The position numbers were made by a program, and so were the translations under genes. Positions 37,676-49,776 of a stretch of 64,000 nucleotides of DNA are shown here, in pieces. The notes beneath the pieces are model-generated. The model was given only the letters and a program-made list of their open reading frames with translations, did not search any database and was not told the DNA's origin. Each line of letters opens with the position of its first letter. Position 1 is the first letter of the stretch. The stretch comes from Sisyra terminalis (Eukaryota; Arthropoda; Insecta; Neuroptera; Sisyridae), in contig OY292278.1 in assembly GCA_958496175.1 (NCBI GenBank), positions 5,208,001 to 5,272,000 of the forward strand, written 5' to 3'.

Positions 37676-38640
37676 TTTCAGCGCCATATAATAACAAAAA
37701 TGCAGGAAACTTTATCAAACTATTGTTTCATAGTAAAACCAAAAGGAAAATTAAAGAAAACTTAACAGAATCTCACCCTCCAACCAAAAAATTGGAAAAA
37801 AAAGCTTTTATGAAAATATTTTTTTCTTAAGTTTTATTTTCACGAAATTTTCCAAAATAACAAAAATCGAAACACAATTATATAGGCTTTTCACCAAAAT
37901 ATTTTCATCGTTTGTGCAAATCAAATTTTCCCACAGTACATTGAACTTCAATAAGTGATGAAACGCAGTGGTTATTAGGATTGGAAAAATATTTTCCGCG
38001 TTTTTCGATTGAACCAAATTTTCCAAACTGACCAAAATCGAAACAACATTGAACACGCTTTTCACACTGGCATTTTCATCATTTGTTTTGATTTTCGTCA
38101 GTTTGGAAAATTTTGCTCAATTGGAAAGTGTGGAAAATATTTATCGAATCCTAATAAACAAACATTGCGTTTCTTCACATATTAATATTCAATGTACTTC
38201 GGAAAAAGTTGAATTTCACAAACGATGAAAATATTTTGATGAAAAGCCTGTTTAATTATGTTTCGATTTTTGTTAATTTGGAAGAATTTGTTCGGTTGGA
38301 AGATGTGAAAAATATTTTCCAAGTCTTCAAAAAAACATCTGATCTTATATTTCACATATTTTTATTTCAAAATTTATATATGGGGAAAAAAGTGATTTTC
38401 ACAAACGATGATAATATTTGAACGAAAAGCATGTTTACTTATGTTCGATTTTTGTACTTTGAAAAATTTTGTGAAAATGCAATTTTCAAGGGGAAAAAAT
38501 ATTTTCATAAATGCCATTTTTTTCCTCAATTTTTTGATTGCGGGAGGGAGGACCATTAAATTTTTTTTTTTTGTTTTATTATTAAGCAACAGCTTTATAA
38601 ATTTTCCTGCATTTTTGTTATTATATGTCGCTGAAAAATT
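37676..38640. repeat. ~965-bp inverted repeat (foldback)
   Basis: TTTTCAGCGCCATATAATAA near the left end is mirrored by TTATTATATGTCGCTGAAAA at the right end. Internal units (CATTTTCATCATTTG / CAAACGATGAAAATATTTT) appear in both orientations around a centre near 38.16 kb. It lies between the two duplicated blocks. Confidence 0.65.
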
Positions 38641-38649
38641 GAAAAATTA

Positions 38650-39050
38650 ATCCAAATTGAGCTTTTTCTTAACATGATTTCTTTCGGGAAAATAAAAAAA
38701 AATATGAAGTTAGGGTTGGACAACATAAGCTTTTCCTGTAAAATCAGCGAACGATTTTGTTTCCTTTTCCAGAACTTTTCAATGACAAATAAGCACCAAA
38801 ATAATTCGTAGTTATTTTTTACCAAATCCATAAATTAATATCAACTTGATAGATGTAATTTGTATAAAACATAAATTACCTGATCAATGCACTTTTCAGT
38901 GGGACTGAAAACTTTCCTCTTTTAGAATCGCAAAATTATTTGAAACAATTTTTTTTTTGTAAAAAAAATATTACCATCTTTAATCGAGATTAAATTTTAA
39001 GTATAACGTATTCAGAAAAGATTATAAAATTAAGATCTCAGCTTTTATTA
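38650..39050. repeat. Duplicated intron block, copy 2 (no MITE)
   Basis: Homologous to 36640-37260; it reads continuously through the position where the MITE sits in copy 1. Confidence 0.6.
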
Positions 39051-39178
39051 AACAAGAGGACAATTCAGGTTGTTTAAGATCGGTTTTTTTATTAAATATT
39101 TTTTAATATTCAAATTAGCTACGTTTCGTTAGGTATCATAACTTCATCAGGTTTCTTGAATCACAAAAAATATAATAT

Positions 39179-39273
39179 CATCTCTTCCTCCATCGCTGTA
39201 AATGCAATGCCAATATTGTTGGCACAATTTTCACTATGCACTCGAATTGAACTTTCGACGCCCTGGTAAAATT
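39179..39273 (-). pseudogene. S28 peptidase exon-4 fragment (captured)
   Basis: On the minus strand a TTTTCACAG acceptor is followed by 31 open codons, FYQGVESSIRVHSENCANNI then GIAFTAMEEEM, nearly the same as the start of exon 4 of the gene at 54705-57962. Of about ten nucleotide differences in 93, roughly six are silent third-base changes. Upstream intron sequence (39274 to about 39570) also matches 56.75-57.04 kb. The fragment ends abruptly in the repeat sequence TATTATATTTTTTGTGATTC. It cannot encode a peptidase alone. Confidence 0.85.
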
Positions 39274-39727
39274 CTGTGAAAATTTCTGGAATTTTAATTG
39301 TTGCATTTATTTTTATGCAAGTGTCAGGTAATCACTCGCGTAAAAGAGTCCGATAGTTATGCATTTTGATGCAAAAATATTCAGGAAAAAAATGGTTTTA
39401 TATAGCAAAATTTAAGTTATTATTATGATGCGTTTAGACGTAGAAATAAGGGTACATTTTTAGGAATAAAGTTTGACTAAAAACAAAAGAAAAACAGGTT
39501 TAAGAGGAACAGAGCACTCATTGGTAATTGGAGGAACTGAATATAAGAAAACCAAGAAATATTATTTTTAAATAAAAAGATAATTCAAGTTGTTTAAGAT
39601 CGTTTTTTTTTAAATATTTTTTAGTATTCAAGATAGCTACGTTTCGTTACGTATCATAACTTCATCAGGCTTCTTGAATCACAAAAAATATAATATTTTC
39701 AATTTAAATTCAATAAATTAAGAAGCC

Positions 39728-39760
39728 TGATGAAGTTACGATACGTAACGAAACGTAGCT
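39728..39760 (+). ncRNA. Hammerhead-like core, second family
   Basis: CTGATGA, A, stem GTTACG-ATA-CGTAAC (six perfect pairs), GAAAC, GTAGC. It has the same order and the same extra A as the Penelope-type motif, but stem III would have to be the self-complementary ACGT. Activity is not established. Confidence 0.35.
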
Positions 39761-39839
39761 AATTTCAATATTAAAAAATATTAAAAAAAAACGATCTTAA
39801 ACAACCTGAATTGTTTTCTTATTCATATTGAGAATGTTA

Positions 39840-41400
39840 AATTGAAGAACTTTTCATTTGGAATCAAATATCAATGTTTAGTGTTAAAAAGCTTTGGTAA
39901 TTTAGGCATTAATATTATCATTCTCCCATGAAAAAAAATAAGTCCATTCATTCCCATTGCGTTAACTTATCTTCCATAAATTTGCCGTGGTTTTCTTAAC
40001 CGGCAGACACATTAAAATTTATCAAATTAGATTTATAGCATCGCCTTCTCAACTAATAGGCCCCGTTAAAAGCCAAACGCTAAATAGACAATAAACACGA
40101 ACATTGAAAGCTCAATGTTCCGCTTTTCATTGTGTATATATATAGAGACATCAATTTTACAAAAACACGCAATGAATGTAAAATTGGCGTCGATTCCAAT
40201 TGCATTTTGTTTGCCTGAAAAACGCCAATCTCACCCCCAACAATCAACCCCTGACACAGTAGTCTCGTCAATTTCAAATGATTGCGTTGCTCATTCATTT
40301 CCAAAACAATTTTATTGGCTGCCAGAAAAGGTATTATATTATTATAATGCATTGAGTTGTGATTTGACAAAGCACGGATGGGATCAATATTTGCAATTGC
40401 CACAGTTTGCACTGCCATTAAAGCTCCATATAATGACAATAACGACCGTAAAGTTTCGTCTTTAAATGCTAAAATGTGCGTTAAAGCTCACCCTCGTACG
40501 CGGGCACCCTGAAAAACAGATAAACCCCACAAATGTTTGTTTTCACGACCACGTAAATTTGGCAAATTGATTGAAACTTTTTATGGGCCGCAGTGCCTGT
40601 TAAAACTTTAAATAGTTTGCATGCAAACTATAAACTAATTTTACGTTTTCTTTCACCAAAAATAGAGCCCAATTAGTGGATGGTATATTTATGAGTTGAA
40701 TTTCATTTGATTTTCTTTCTGGAGAAATTTCAAGCAGTTCGTTATTCGTATTGAGCCAAAGCTTCGCCAAATATACTTGCCAGAGAGAGAAAAAGTTTAA
40801 TTTAATAATATGAAGCCAACTAATACGGCAAACTACATGTTCTTGCTTCGTGTAAATTTGATCAAATTTGTTGAAGCTTTAGCATATATACCATTAAAAC
40901 TTCTTAAACTTGAGCTTTCAACTTAATCGATCAGCTTTTCACATACCTATGACTAGTAGTACTTTTTTGCAAGTAAAACTTTTTAAAATGCAATTCATGT
41001 TAGTGAATTTTGGAGAATATTTTCAGCACCGTAATTCCCATGCTTTGATATGAAAGAAGTTAAATCAAATTATTTGAATAATTTTAGGAGAAATTCAGTA
41101 CTTCGTTTGTGTATTTAATGAAATGAGGTTCACAACAAAGAAACGTGATTTGCAATCATGTAAAAGAGTTTTTTTTTTCGTAAAATTACGCCCACAATGA
41201 TCACAATAGATCTTTATCCATTGGATGTTGTAGGCGTTAGGAACGCTATGTAAATACAAATAAGTTTTAAGAGATTAAAAAAAACGGTTTTCTAGGATTA
41301 AAGTGAAACAAATTATTTCTTAATGATAATCATAAAAAAGCTTTATATTTTACCTTCAAAAATCATCATCTGTTATTTGGCTAAAGTTTTAACAACATAA
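39840..41400. other. MARS2 intron, mostly unique
   Basis: About 40.0-40.7 kb is less AT-rich and apparently unique, with two overlapping opposite-strand open frames near 40.08-40.46 kb that show no family motif. No gene can be supported. Confidence 0.45.
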
Positions 41401-42243
41401 TTTTTTAAGTTATAGAAACAAAAGTGCTCTATAAAAATGTCCTATATTTTTTGTCCTATATTTTCCGACATTTTTTCTAGATCCCTTTTTTTCCTATAAC
41501 TTATCTCTTTAAAAGTTTTTGATATTTTTCACAGGTCCTAAGTTATTTAATTAAAATAAAAAAAATAATGGATAATAATATATATATGTCTTTGAGACTC
41601 AATTAAAAAATTACTTTAATTAAAGTAATTTTTTAATTGAGTCTCAAAGACATATATATATTATTATCCATTAATTTATTATGACTCGGAAATAAAAAAA
41701 TACTTATCAATGTTAAAAAAAAAATTTTTGTGTTAAAAATATAATAATTCAGGGAATTTTCAGTTTAATGCAAATACCTTAGGACCTGTGAAAAATATCT
41801 AAAACTTTTATAAAGAAAAGTTATAGGAAAAAAAGTGCTCTACAAATGTCTCATAAAATTTTCTCCTAAAATTGATGGTTGCGTCAAAAAATTGAAAAAA
41901 TATTAAAATTTCTCTTTAGTTCAACTTTGACCTCGAATAACTTTTGAAGAAATAAATATATCAAAAACTTGTACAAAGACCTTTTTTGTAGATCGTTCAA
42001 TTTTCTACACGAATATATTTTGGTTATTCCGAAATATTGTCACCAACGTGAACTATAAAATTCGAAAGTGCAAGAGAATATTGTTCCTATGTTATTTAAA
42101 TAGAAAATCGAAATTTGCGATGCTGCACCTCTCAATACTTATATTAAGAGCTTAAACTTTCACATGATTTTTTTTTGTCATTCCCAACAATATTTTCTAT
42201 ATAATTAAAAAAAAAAATCATAATTTTTTTTGAACCAGTCTAG
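41400..42243. mobile_element. Foldback element F1, copy f, interrupted by a perfect palindrome
   Basis: The F1 body runs to the right terminus TTTGAACCAGTCTA; the left arm is mostly lost. It is split at about 41566-41673 by the 108-bp palindrome listed separately. Confidence 0.7.
41566..41673. repeat. Perfect 108-bp palindrome, no spacer
   Basis: Two 54-bp arms are exactly complementary about a centre between 41619 and 41620 (ACTTTAATTAAAGT). I checked it base by base; the next pair outwards (41565/41674) no longer matches. Confidence 0.95.
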
Positions 42244-43900
42244 TACTTATAATAAAAATATTGGAACCTTTTTGAGTTAGTATGATATTTTAGTCATAAC
42301 TTTTTTTTCCACTTTGAAGTTACAAATGATAGACTATAGGTAAAAAAAATAAAAAAAACTTCCGGTCCACCGGAATGAGATGTTTACATTAATATTGGCA
42401 TTGCTTTACGTATTTTTTTGAGCTCAAGTGATTAATTTTTCTGGAAAAAAAGACATTTTTCCATTCTAAAAAGGATGACCAAATATTAATGTGTAAGTAT
42501 TTGCCAATATTGTTATCAAAAGAACCACAATTAGTGCTAATTAAGGCTTAAAAAAAAGAAATTAATATCTCAAATGATTGTTGAAAAAAGCTATGAAAAA
42601 ATATCTTAAAATTAAGAAAAAATAATTCATAATTTAAATACCCGATAGGTAGATGTTTTATCTTGAGAACTGCATTTTAAATGGTATCTTGGAATTACTG
42701 GAAAATTTCTTGCCCATTATTAAAAGGAATTCATTTTGTTATAAGAACTAAAGAAGAGTACCAAACATTTGAACCTGAAATCCCTACATTTAAGTTCTCC
42801 TCATCACATCTTGATTTACCTGGAATATATATAAATTTTTATGAAATTTTTGGCACTTTTTTATAAAAAAAATAATATACACTCCCAAAAGCTTTACTTA
42901 ACTAAAACTAGAGCTTTTTTTCTTTAAACCCTAATAAAAATGCAAGCTGCATATCACATTAATTTTCTTCGTTATCTTATTTTTTTGCAAACAAGTCTTA
43001 GATAAATTTTATTTAATAAAATATCTCATAACTCTTTCCCTTAAAAAAAAACAACCCCTAAGATAAAGAAGCAATTTTTAAACAAGGTTTTTTTCTAATT
43101 GCATTTTCTGATAATTTATCTTTTAAGACCAGAATCATTTAGCCCCTGTCTTCTTACGAAAGGATATATATTCCCGACCATCCCTTATTCGGATTTTTTT
43201 TCTTCATCTTCATCATCTTTTGTCTGTAAAACGTCAAAAGCAAAAGGTGAAAACGTCAAAGTTGAACGCTGCCGGCAAACGTTTTTCATTTGCGAGAAAA
43301 AGCTACAACCAACTAGCGCAAAAAATGACAACAAACGGGTGGCAAATTTTATAAACTATAACGTACATTTTTTTTTGTTCTTGTTTTTCCAAAACAACCA
43401 CCCAAGCAATATGGTGACTGGCATAAGTTGAAGCGAAATCGACAACAATCGATTCAACAAGGGATGTTTTGTCACTTGCATCCATAGACACGCGGTTGGG
43501 GGGAGGGGGAGGAGGAGGACAACAGTTACATTTGAGGAGGGTTGCGAGATGGAGAGGGTTGAAATGTCGCACTTGCCACTTTGTAGTAGAAATATAAACA
43601 GTTTTGTTACAAAGACGTTTTGACGTTATAATTGGCTCGCAATAACAAATTGGAGATGGCATGAACAAAAGCTCCAACAAATAAAGAGCTTGTTAATGGC
43701 GGGCTCGATTCGAGAGCTTTAAGAGGACTAAGTGCTGGAAAAACACGCGACAAAGAACGCTGCTAATTTTTTTCCACCCCTGTGATGAACATATTTTTCT
43801 TTGTCGAAAACAAAACACTTCGTTTGTCTAAAAGTTGCAATCAAGCACAACTGTTTGGTTTGTGTGTAATTATTGCAATTTTTCCCCCATTTTTTTTGCT
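42244..43900. other. MARS2 intron, unique
   Basis: Includes a G-rich run at 43494-43519 and a less AT-rich patch (about 43.1-43.75 kb). No exon recognised. Confidence 0.5.
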
Positions 43901-43914
43901 TTTATGGTTTTTCC

Positions 43915-44143
43915 ATTGTGAATCATCACAAAGCAGTTATGGAGTGATCCATAACTGCTTTATGACCACTGAAGAAGATTGCTTGGCAATCGAAATACGT
44001 ATCTGGGCAATACGTCACGAATATTATTGTTTGAACTTTTGTTCAAATTTATGTTTATGGTATGATTTTTATATATTATTGTGTATATTGAACTATACTA
44101 CATAAATTGGACCGCAATATATTCTATATATTGTAAACACATT
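43915..44143 (+). mobile_element. Solo Penelope-like terminus (single arm)
   Basis: A forward arm only, with its hammerhead-like core at 43969-44016 and the distal end ATATTCTATATATTGTAAACAC. Confidence 0.7.
43969..44016 (+). ncRNA. Hammerhead-like ribozyme core in Penelope-like terminus
   Basis: CTGAAGA, A, GATTGC-TTG-GCAATC, GAAA, T, ACGTAT-CTGGGCA-ATACGT, C. N7 is A in this copy; every other paired or core position is unchanged. Confidence 0.45.
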
Positions 44144-44610
44144 TTCATTGGTTCATTAAAGCATTAGAGGATGACAAAAATTTTCAAAAGTATATAAGAT
44201 GTTTCCAATTAAACGAACGGTTTTGCCTTTAATAAAAATTAATTTTAATAGAAATATTGATCCATAAAATTTACATAAAGCTTTAAAAGCTTTATGTAAA
44301 TTCGCAAGCTTGTATTAAGTATTGTTTTACTTGGTGGAACCACAACTCTTATTAATGATCAATAATGATCATTTTTGGTTCAATAAATCATTGATGATTA
44401 ATGATAAATCATTAAACTTCCACTAATATTGTTTATCGTTATATTCGGTGAGTTTTTTAAGATTTTTTTTTACTGAAGTCCTACAGGAACCTGAAAATCA
44501 TTGGTTAGCAGGGGTAGAAATGAAGTGAATCTTTTTGCCAACAATGAATGTTTCTGTTTCGAAAGTTATAACATTCTGGAAAGGTAATCGGAAGAGATTA
44601 CCAAAGGACA

Positions 44611-45383
44611 TAGTAAATTGGCCCTAGAAGGGTATTTGGTTCATAATTTCAGGGTAGGTTGGTACTTTTAAGACACAATAATTCGGCAAGTTTCAGATCC
44701 CTATGTATTACCGTTTCTTCAAAATTCGAAAAAAGCTGGAAATCAGAAAAAAAAAATTTTTCTCAGAAACTTGTGAATCGATTTATTTGAATTTTGGATA
44801 TGTTATAGGGGCTGATGGTGGCTTCTAGAAAATAAATTAAGAGCTTTATCGGTTTATAAGATCCTTGAAAAAAGAGAGCTTTTGCTTTTAATTTTAATTT
44901 TTAACCATGATACAATTTTAGTAGAAATTTTTATTTTTTTACAAAACTATTTTTAAATTAATTTTTAAACTAAAAACTATTATTTGCGTAAAAATATCGG
45001 TTTTCAATTTTTTTCAATATGGTGTACCGTTTTTTAAGGTTTAAAAAGCACATAACTTTAAAAGAAATTGAATGGGGAATTCGAAAAAAATACTTTCGTA
45101 ATTGAACAAAAATTATATCATGGTTAAAAATTAAAATGAAAAGAAAAAGCTCTCTTTTTTCAGGGATCTTATTAACCGATAAAGCTCTTAATTTTTTTTT
45201 CTAGAAGCTACCATCAACCCCTACAAAACATATCCAAAATTCAAATAAAGAAATTTACAAGTTTCTGAGAATTTTTTTTTCTGATTTCCAGCTTTTTTCA
45301 ATTTTTGAAGAAACGGTAATACTTATATGTACCAACATACCTTGAAATTATGAACCAAATACCCTTCTGGGGCCGATTCACTA
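44611..45383. mobile_element. Foldback element F7
   Basis: TIRs TAGTAAATTGGCCC (left) and GGGGCCGATTCACTA (right). The halves are mirrored, for example GGGTATTTGGTTCATAATTT / AAATTATGAACCAAATACCC and AGCTTTATCGGTTTATAAGA / its complement. No clear target duplication. Confidence 0.7.
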
Positions 45384-48300
45384 TATTTATCGTCCTTTGT
45401 CCTTTTGGCAGGTAAAGTGCAAAGTGCATCACTAAAAAATTGTATGAAATTTAATTGAAAATCCAAAGCTTTAACAAAGAGTTGTATGGAATTAAAACCT
45501 CAAAAAAAATCATTGAATACTATTTGCATTTGTAAGCTCAACTTTTGCAATTATTCTTATCTTTTTAACGTTCTAATCTTCTTTCTCAATCTTTTTGGAA
45601 CTTAATAACTTTGTGGAAAGGTAATCGATAGAAATTACAAAATGCTAGCAGGTAAAGTGCAATAGTTGCAAGTGCAAGATATATTCGTCGCTTTAATAAG
45701 TTTTAAAGCTTCAATATTCAAGAAATGTCCAAAGCTTTTTATTAAAACAGGGTTTTCCGAGAAAATATGCAAACTATGAAGTATTTTCTTTCGGAACTCT
45801 AGAACGGCAAAAAAGCACCAATTAATCGCAAAAAAATCGCAATTTTAATACTAAAAAAAAGCTCTAACCACCAAGTTAGCACTACATAGGGTTTTCCTTA
45901 GAAATATGCGAGAATAATTTTTTTTTTCAGAAGTCTTGACCGGGAAGAAAATCACCAAAATATTCCGTAGATATTTTTTTCAAATTTCAAAAGTGCAGTT
46001 CCAAATTGATGGCAAATTTTGATTGCCAAATCTCTGAAGTAAATACAATGAAAATTTATGGATTTCAAACCAATATTGTTGTTTATTGTCTGAATTCTTT
46101 CAAAATATACATCAAAAATTGGGAAATTATTCATTGTTGTAAAAGCATTATTGTTTTATCAACCTTAATATTAGATGGAACAAAGAATACTTTATTATTT
46201 TTTCGATGCAAAAATATTCAAAAATTTCCTTGAGGATTTGACTTTCGTGAAAAACCGTCACATTGCTAAGTGATGCATTATTGCACTTGGCCCTTCAATA
46301 TTTCACTATCTCATCAGATTACCATTCCATAATATTATAAATTCTTAAAGGGAGTGTTTTTATTGACGGAAAATTATTTTCATTCAATTTGATTGGCAAA
46401 TTGCCCCTGAAAAACAAATAAATTACCGGAAAAGTAGGCTTTTTTTCCTCTCCCTAGGAATGGCATTTAAAATATTAGCTTTATTTACCACGAAGTATTT
46501 TCTTTCGGAACTCTAGAACGACAAAAAAGCACCAATTAATGGCCAAAAAAATCGCAATTTTAATATTAAAGAAAAGCTCTAAATATCAAGGTAGCACTAC
46601 ATAGGGTTTTCCTAAGAAATATACGAGGGACAAATTAATTTCCAGAAGTCTTAAGCGACAAAAAAATCACCAAAATATTGCGTAGATATTTTTTTCAAAT
46701 TTCAAAAGTGCAGTTCCAAATTGATGGCAAATTTTGATTGCCAAATCTCCGAAGTAAATACAATGAAAATTTATTCATTTCAAACCAATATTGTTGACCT
46801 TTTTCTCAAATCGTTTAAAATATAACATCCATCAACAATTGGAAAACTAATCATTGTTGGAAAAGCATTGTTGTTTTATCAACCGTAATATTAGATGGAA
46901 CAAGAATAGAGACATGACCAAAGTATATTCATAGAACTTCAAAAGACTTTGATGACCTGGTGGAAAGTTTCTGGATTTTAGTCGAAAAATTCATATCTGC
47001 CCAACTTGAAGTTTGGATTTGGTCCAGTGCGATTGTCATTTGTTTTTTTTTCTATGGTAACATTGATTTCAAGAGATGATCGAGTAAAAATTTGGAATCA
47101 TAGTTTTTTGGCAGTAAAAAAATTTTATTTCTCCACAAAAAATTGCCCTTTAAAAGGCAATTATTTTCTATTTTGAATTTAATGATTCCAAATCTGCAAC
47201 TTTGGATTTCCTTATGATATTAAAGACTAAAGTTTCACCAGTCCAACGATAATCAATTATATTCAGTGGCACCAATTTAAAAATTCTTTCCCCCCTATTG
47301 TTCTTTTTCTATTTCGTTAGTGACATTCTTTCGAATAATAATACCCGAAACCACCCACATATTTCTCAAGTCATAAAAATGATAATTTTCAAGCGATGAT
47401 CGAATACTATTTTTCCGTTCTCTCTTGGATCTCTTTACCCCGTCCATCAATCCATCTATCCATCCATACATGCGAAGAAGAATGAAAAGACGAGCAAATA
47501 AATTTCACCCCATTTCATTCGAACATATTCAGCCATATTTTCCCAATGCAAAATAAAAGCAAAACTGCATTTCACTTAAGATAAACGCAAGAAAAATTTC
47601 ATCTCCATCCATCAGGGAAAATCATCCGTTCCACCTACACAAAACTTATATTCGCGCCTCTTCACTTCATTACCTTTTAGTTGACATTTTTCGAAAAAAA
47701 ATTTTCAACATGTTTTAAATTTATTTTCTATGGAAAAAGATGCAAAAAAAAAACCGTTATTCAACCCTTAATGGAGTGAGCGCCGTGGATAAATCTGGAT
47801 TACACTCAGCTTATAATTATTATTACAAATTCAGGGTAAAAGCTATTACATTTTCAATTTACTGTTTTCAATAGGGATGAAAAAAAATTCTATCAGTTAC
47901 ACGGATTATCAACGTGCACGTTATCAACGTTATCATTATCATTGTAAAAACGGAAAATCGAAAAATTCACACACCACACACACTACCACATATTGAAATA
48001 AATCATTTTTCCATCTCACTTTCCCATCTTACCATTTCTTCTTTTTCACTTGTATAATTGATACTCGTAAATTACTTTCTTGATCACGTACAGATTTGAT
48101 GGATTTGCCTTTTCAATTGAGATTAATGATAATCATTATACTTGAAATATTCTTTTCAACGAATTGTACAGAAAAAAAATTGTCCGGAAAATATTTGGGT
48201 ATCAATGAAGTGAAAATAAGTATAAAAAAATCAACGAAAATCTTAACAATTTAACATCCCAACTTATGTAGATAACAATGAATTTACAAAATATTTTCAT

Positions 48301-48430
48301 AGAGTTATATAAAATTCGAAAAACCTTGCCAAAGGTAATGGAAATAAACTTTATTTTCTGTACAAATCTTCTGTTAAATCGGCTGAACAGTATTGTATCC
48401 TTGGAGAATTTGCATAATAGTTTTAACCAC
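45384..48430. repeat. MARS2 intron with a ~400-bp direct duplication
   Basis: About 45760-46160 recurs at about 46490-46890, sharing TATTTTCTTTCGGAACTCTA, AAAAGTGCAGTTCCAAATTG and GAAGTAAATACAATGAAAAT. Both relate to 36.4-37.6 kb. From 47.2 to 48.4 kb it is apparently unique. No gene. Confidence 0.5.
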
Positions 48431-48965
48431 TCTACATTTTGCTATATCAAAAAAAAAAAAAAAAAATATTTTTTTTTTTTTGAAAAGTATATCGAAAATA
48501 TTATTCAAGGTGACAAAAAAAATATCGGGAAGGTTTGAGACCTTAATCTTAATATTAAAAGGATCTTTAATTGCGATTTTTATTTGTGCTTTCTTTTTTG
48601 CGTCAATGCTGTCAAACTATCAAGGTAAAAAAAAATCATCTGCACATATATTTATAGAAAATTAAATTCCCTACAAAAAAGGTCTCAATGAAAATTTTCT
48701 CCAGACACACCGTTTCCGAATAATCAAGCTTCAGACATTGATATAATTTTTAGATTTATCTTCTTTATTTTGGAATTTTGTAACTAACGAACAAATAAAT
48801 ATCTAAAAATGAACAATATAGATTCTTGAAGGGAATTTAATGCTCTACAAAAAAGGTCTCTTAACGCTTTTACATAAAATCACTTTTTCAAAAGTTATTC
48901 ACAATTAAAGTTGAAGGAAAAATTAAATTATTGTTTTTTTCTTTGTTGAACCATTGTGAAAGAGT
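48430..48965. mobile_element. Foldback element F2, partial
   Basis: One arm of the F2 family (TTATTCAAGGTGACAAAAAA, GAATAATCAAGCTTCAGAC), without clear termini. Confidence 0.6.
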
Positions 48966-49359
48966 GATTTTATCTTTTTCTTTCGTCGGTAATATACTTA
49001 CCTGCGACTGCAAGAAAACTGCATTTGCAATGGTCAATACACTAACCGGTAATTATTATTACTTTATTGTAATGATTGTGCAGTGATTTTTAGAGGTAGA
49101 GCAAATTTACTCAAAACTTAATTGATAAATTTTTATTTGGATGGTAAGTTATAATTGGTACAGCGAAGGATGAAAAGGCCGATGACTCTAATAATTCCCA
49201 AGCTTTTTTTTCTTAAATATAATTTACTAATTTACAACCATAGGCTGGCAGGATAACGTCTGTCGGATTCAGCTAATCATAAATAAAACAATAAATTAGC
49301 AAATTTTAAAATAATTATAAATAAGAAAGGAAAATTAATTTAACCAACATTATATGACT
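48966..49359. other. MARS2 intron between repeats
   Basis: Unique AT-rich sequence; nothing recognised. Confidence 0.5.
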
Positions 49360-49562
49360 CGTTTATTTTGAAAGTGACGTAAGTCCATTTCAAGGACAAT
49401 CTATGTGATGATTTTTCTTCTTGTAACTAGAACAAAGTATGTTAATTATTTAACTGCTAAGTTTTCAGAAATTACTGATTTCCTTGATGTTCCTATGGTT
49501 AAAAATGATAATACTATAGGGATTGTTCTTGAAACGGACTTAACTCACTTTCAAACTAAACG
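49360..49562. mobile_element. TIR-type MITE (copy 3)
   Basis: Left CGTTTATTTTGAAAGTGACG, right AACTCACTTTCAAACTAAACG. The interior has CTTGTAACTAGAACAAAGTA in the opposite orientation to copies 1 and 2. Confidence 0.75.
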
Positions 49563-49776
49563 GCGCGCATAAAACATGTGTCCACTAAGGTTGACTAAGG
49601 TTATGATGAAAAAATCTTTGAAATCCTTTTTAATGACTTTTAAAGCTACGAAGAAAGCATCTACAATTTTTGGGATAAATTGGGATAACTATTAAGTACA
49701 GGGCATGCTGGAAATTCAGCAAGGGGCAGAAAAATGTTATCCCAAACTATTTGATTACCCAGCTATTTAAAACATT

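Larger units (their letters stand above)
39050..39840. mobile_element. Hammerhead-family repeats enclosing a captured S28 exon fragment
   Basis: Left: an inverted repeat copy with TACGTTTCGTTAGGTATCA (about 39120-39175). Centre: the antisense S28 fragment (39179 to about 39570). Right: another inverted copy (about 39570-39680) and a forward copy (about 39720-39830, with CTGATGAAGTTACGATACG). The outer marker AATTCAGGTTGTTTAAGATC and its variants occur at both ends. Confidence 0.7.

Noticed and set aside
40080..40465. Overlapping open frames of 119 and 116 codons on opposite strands
   Set aside because: No recognisable motif on either strand, no splice context or signal. The patch is merely less AT-rich.
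43099..43680. Open frames of 110-125 codons
   Set aside because: Driven by simple-sequence (CTTCATCTTCATC, GGAGGAGG) content; no family resemblance.
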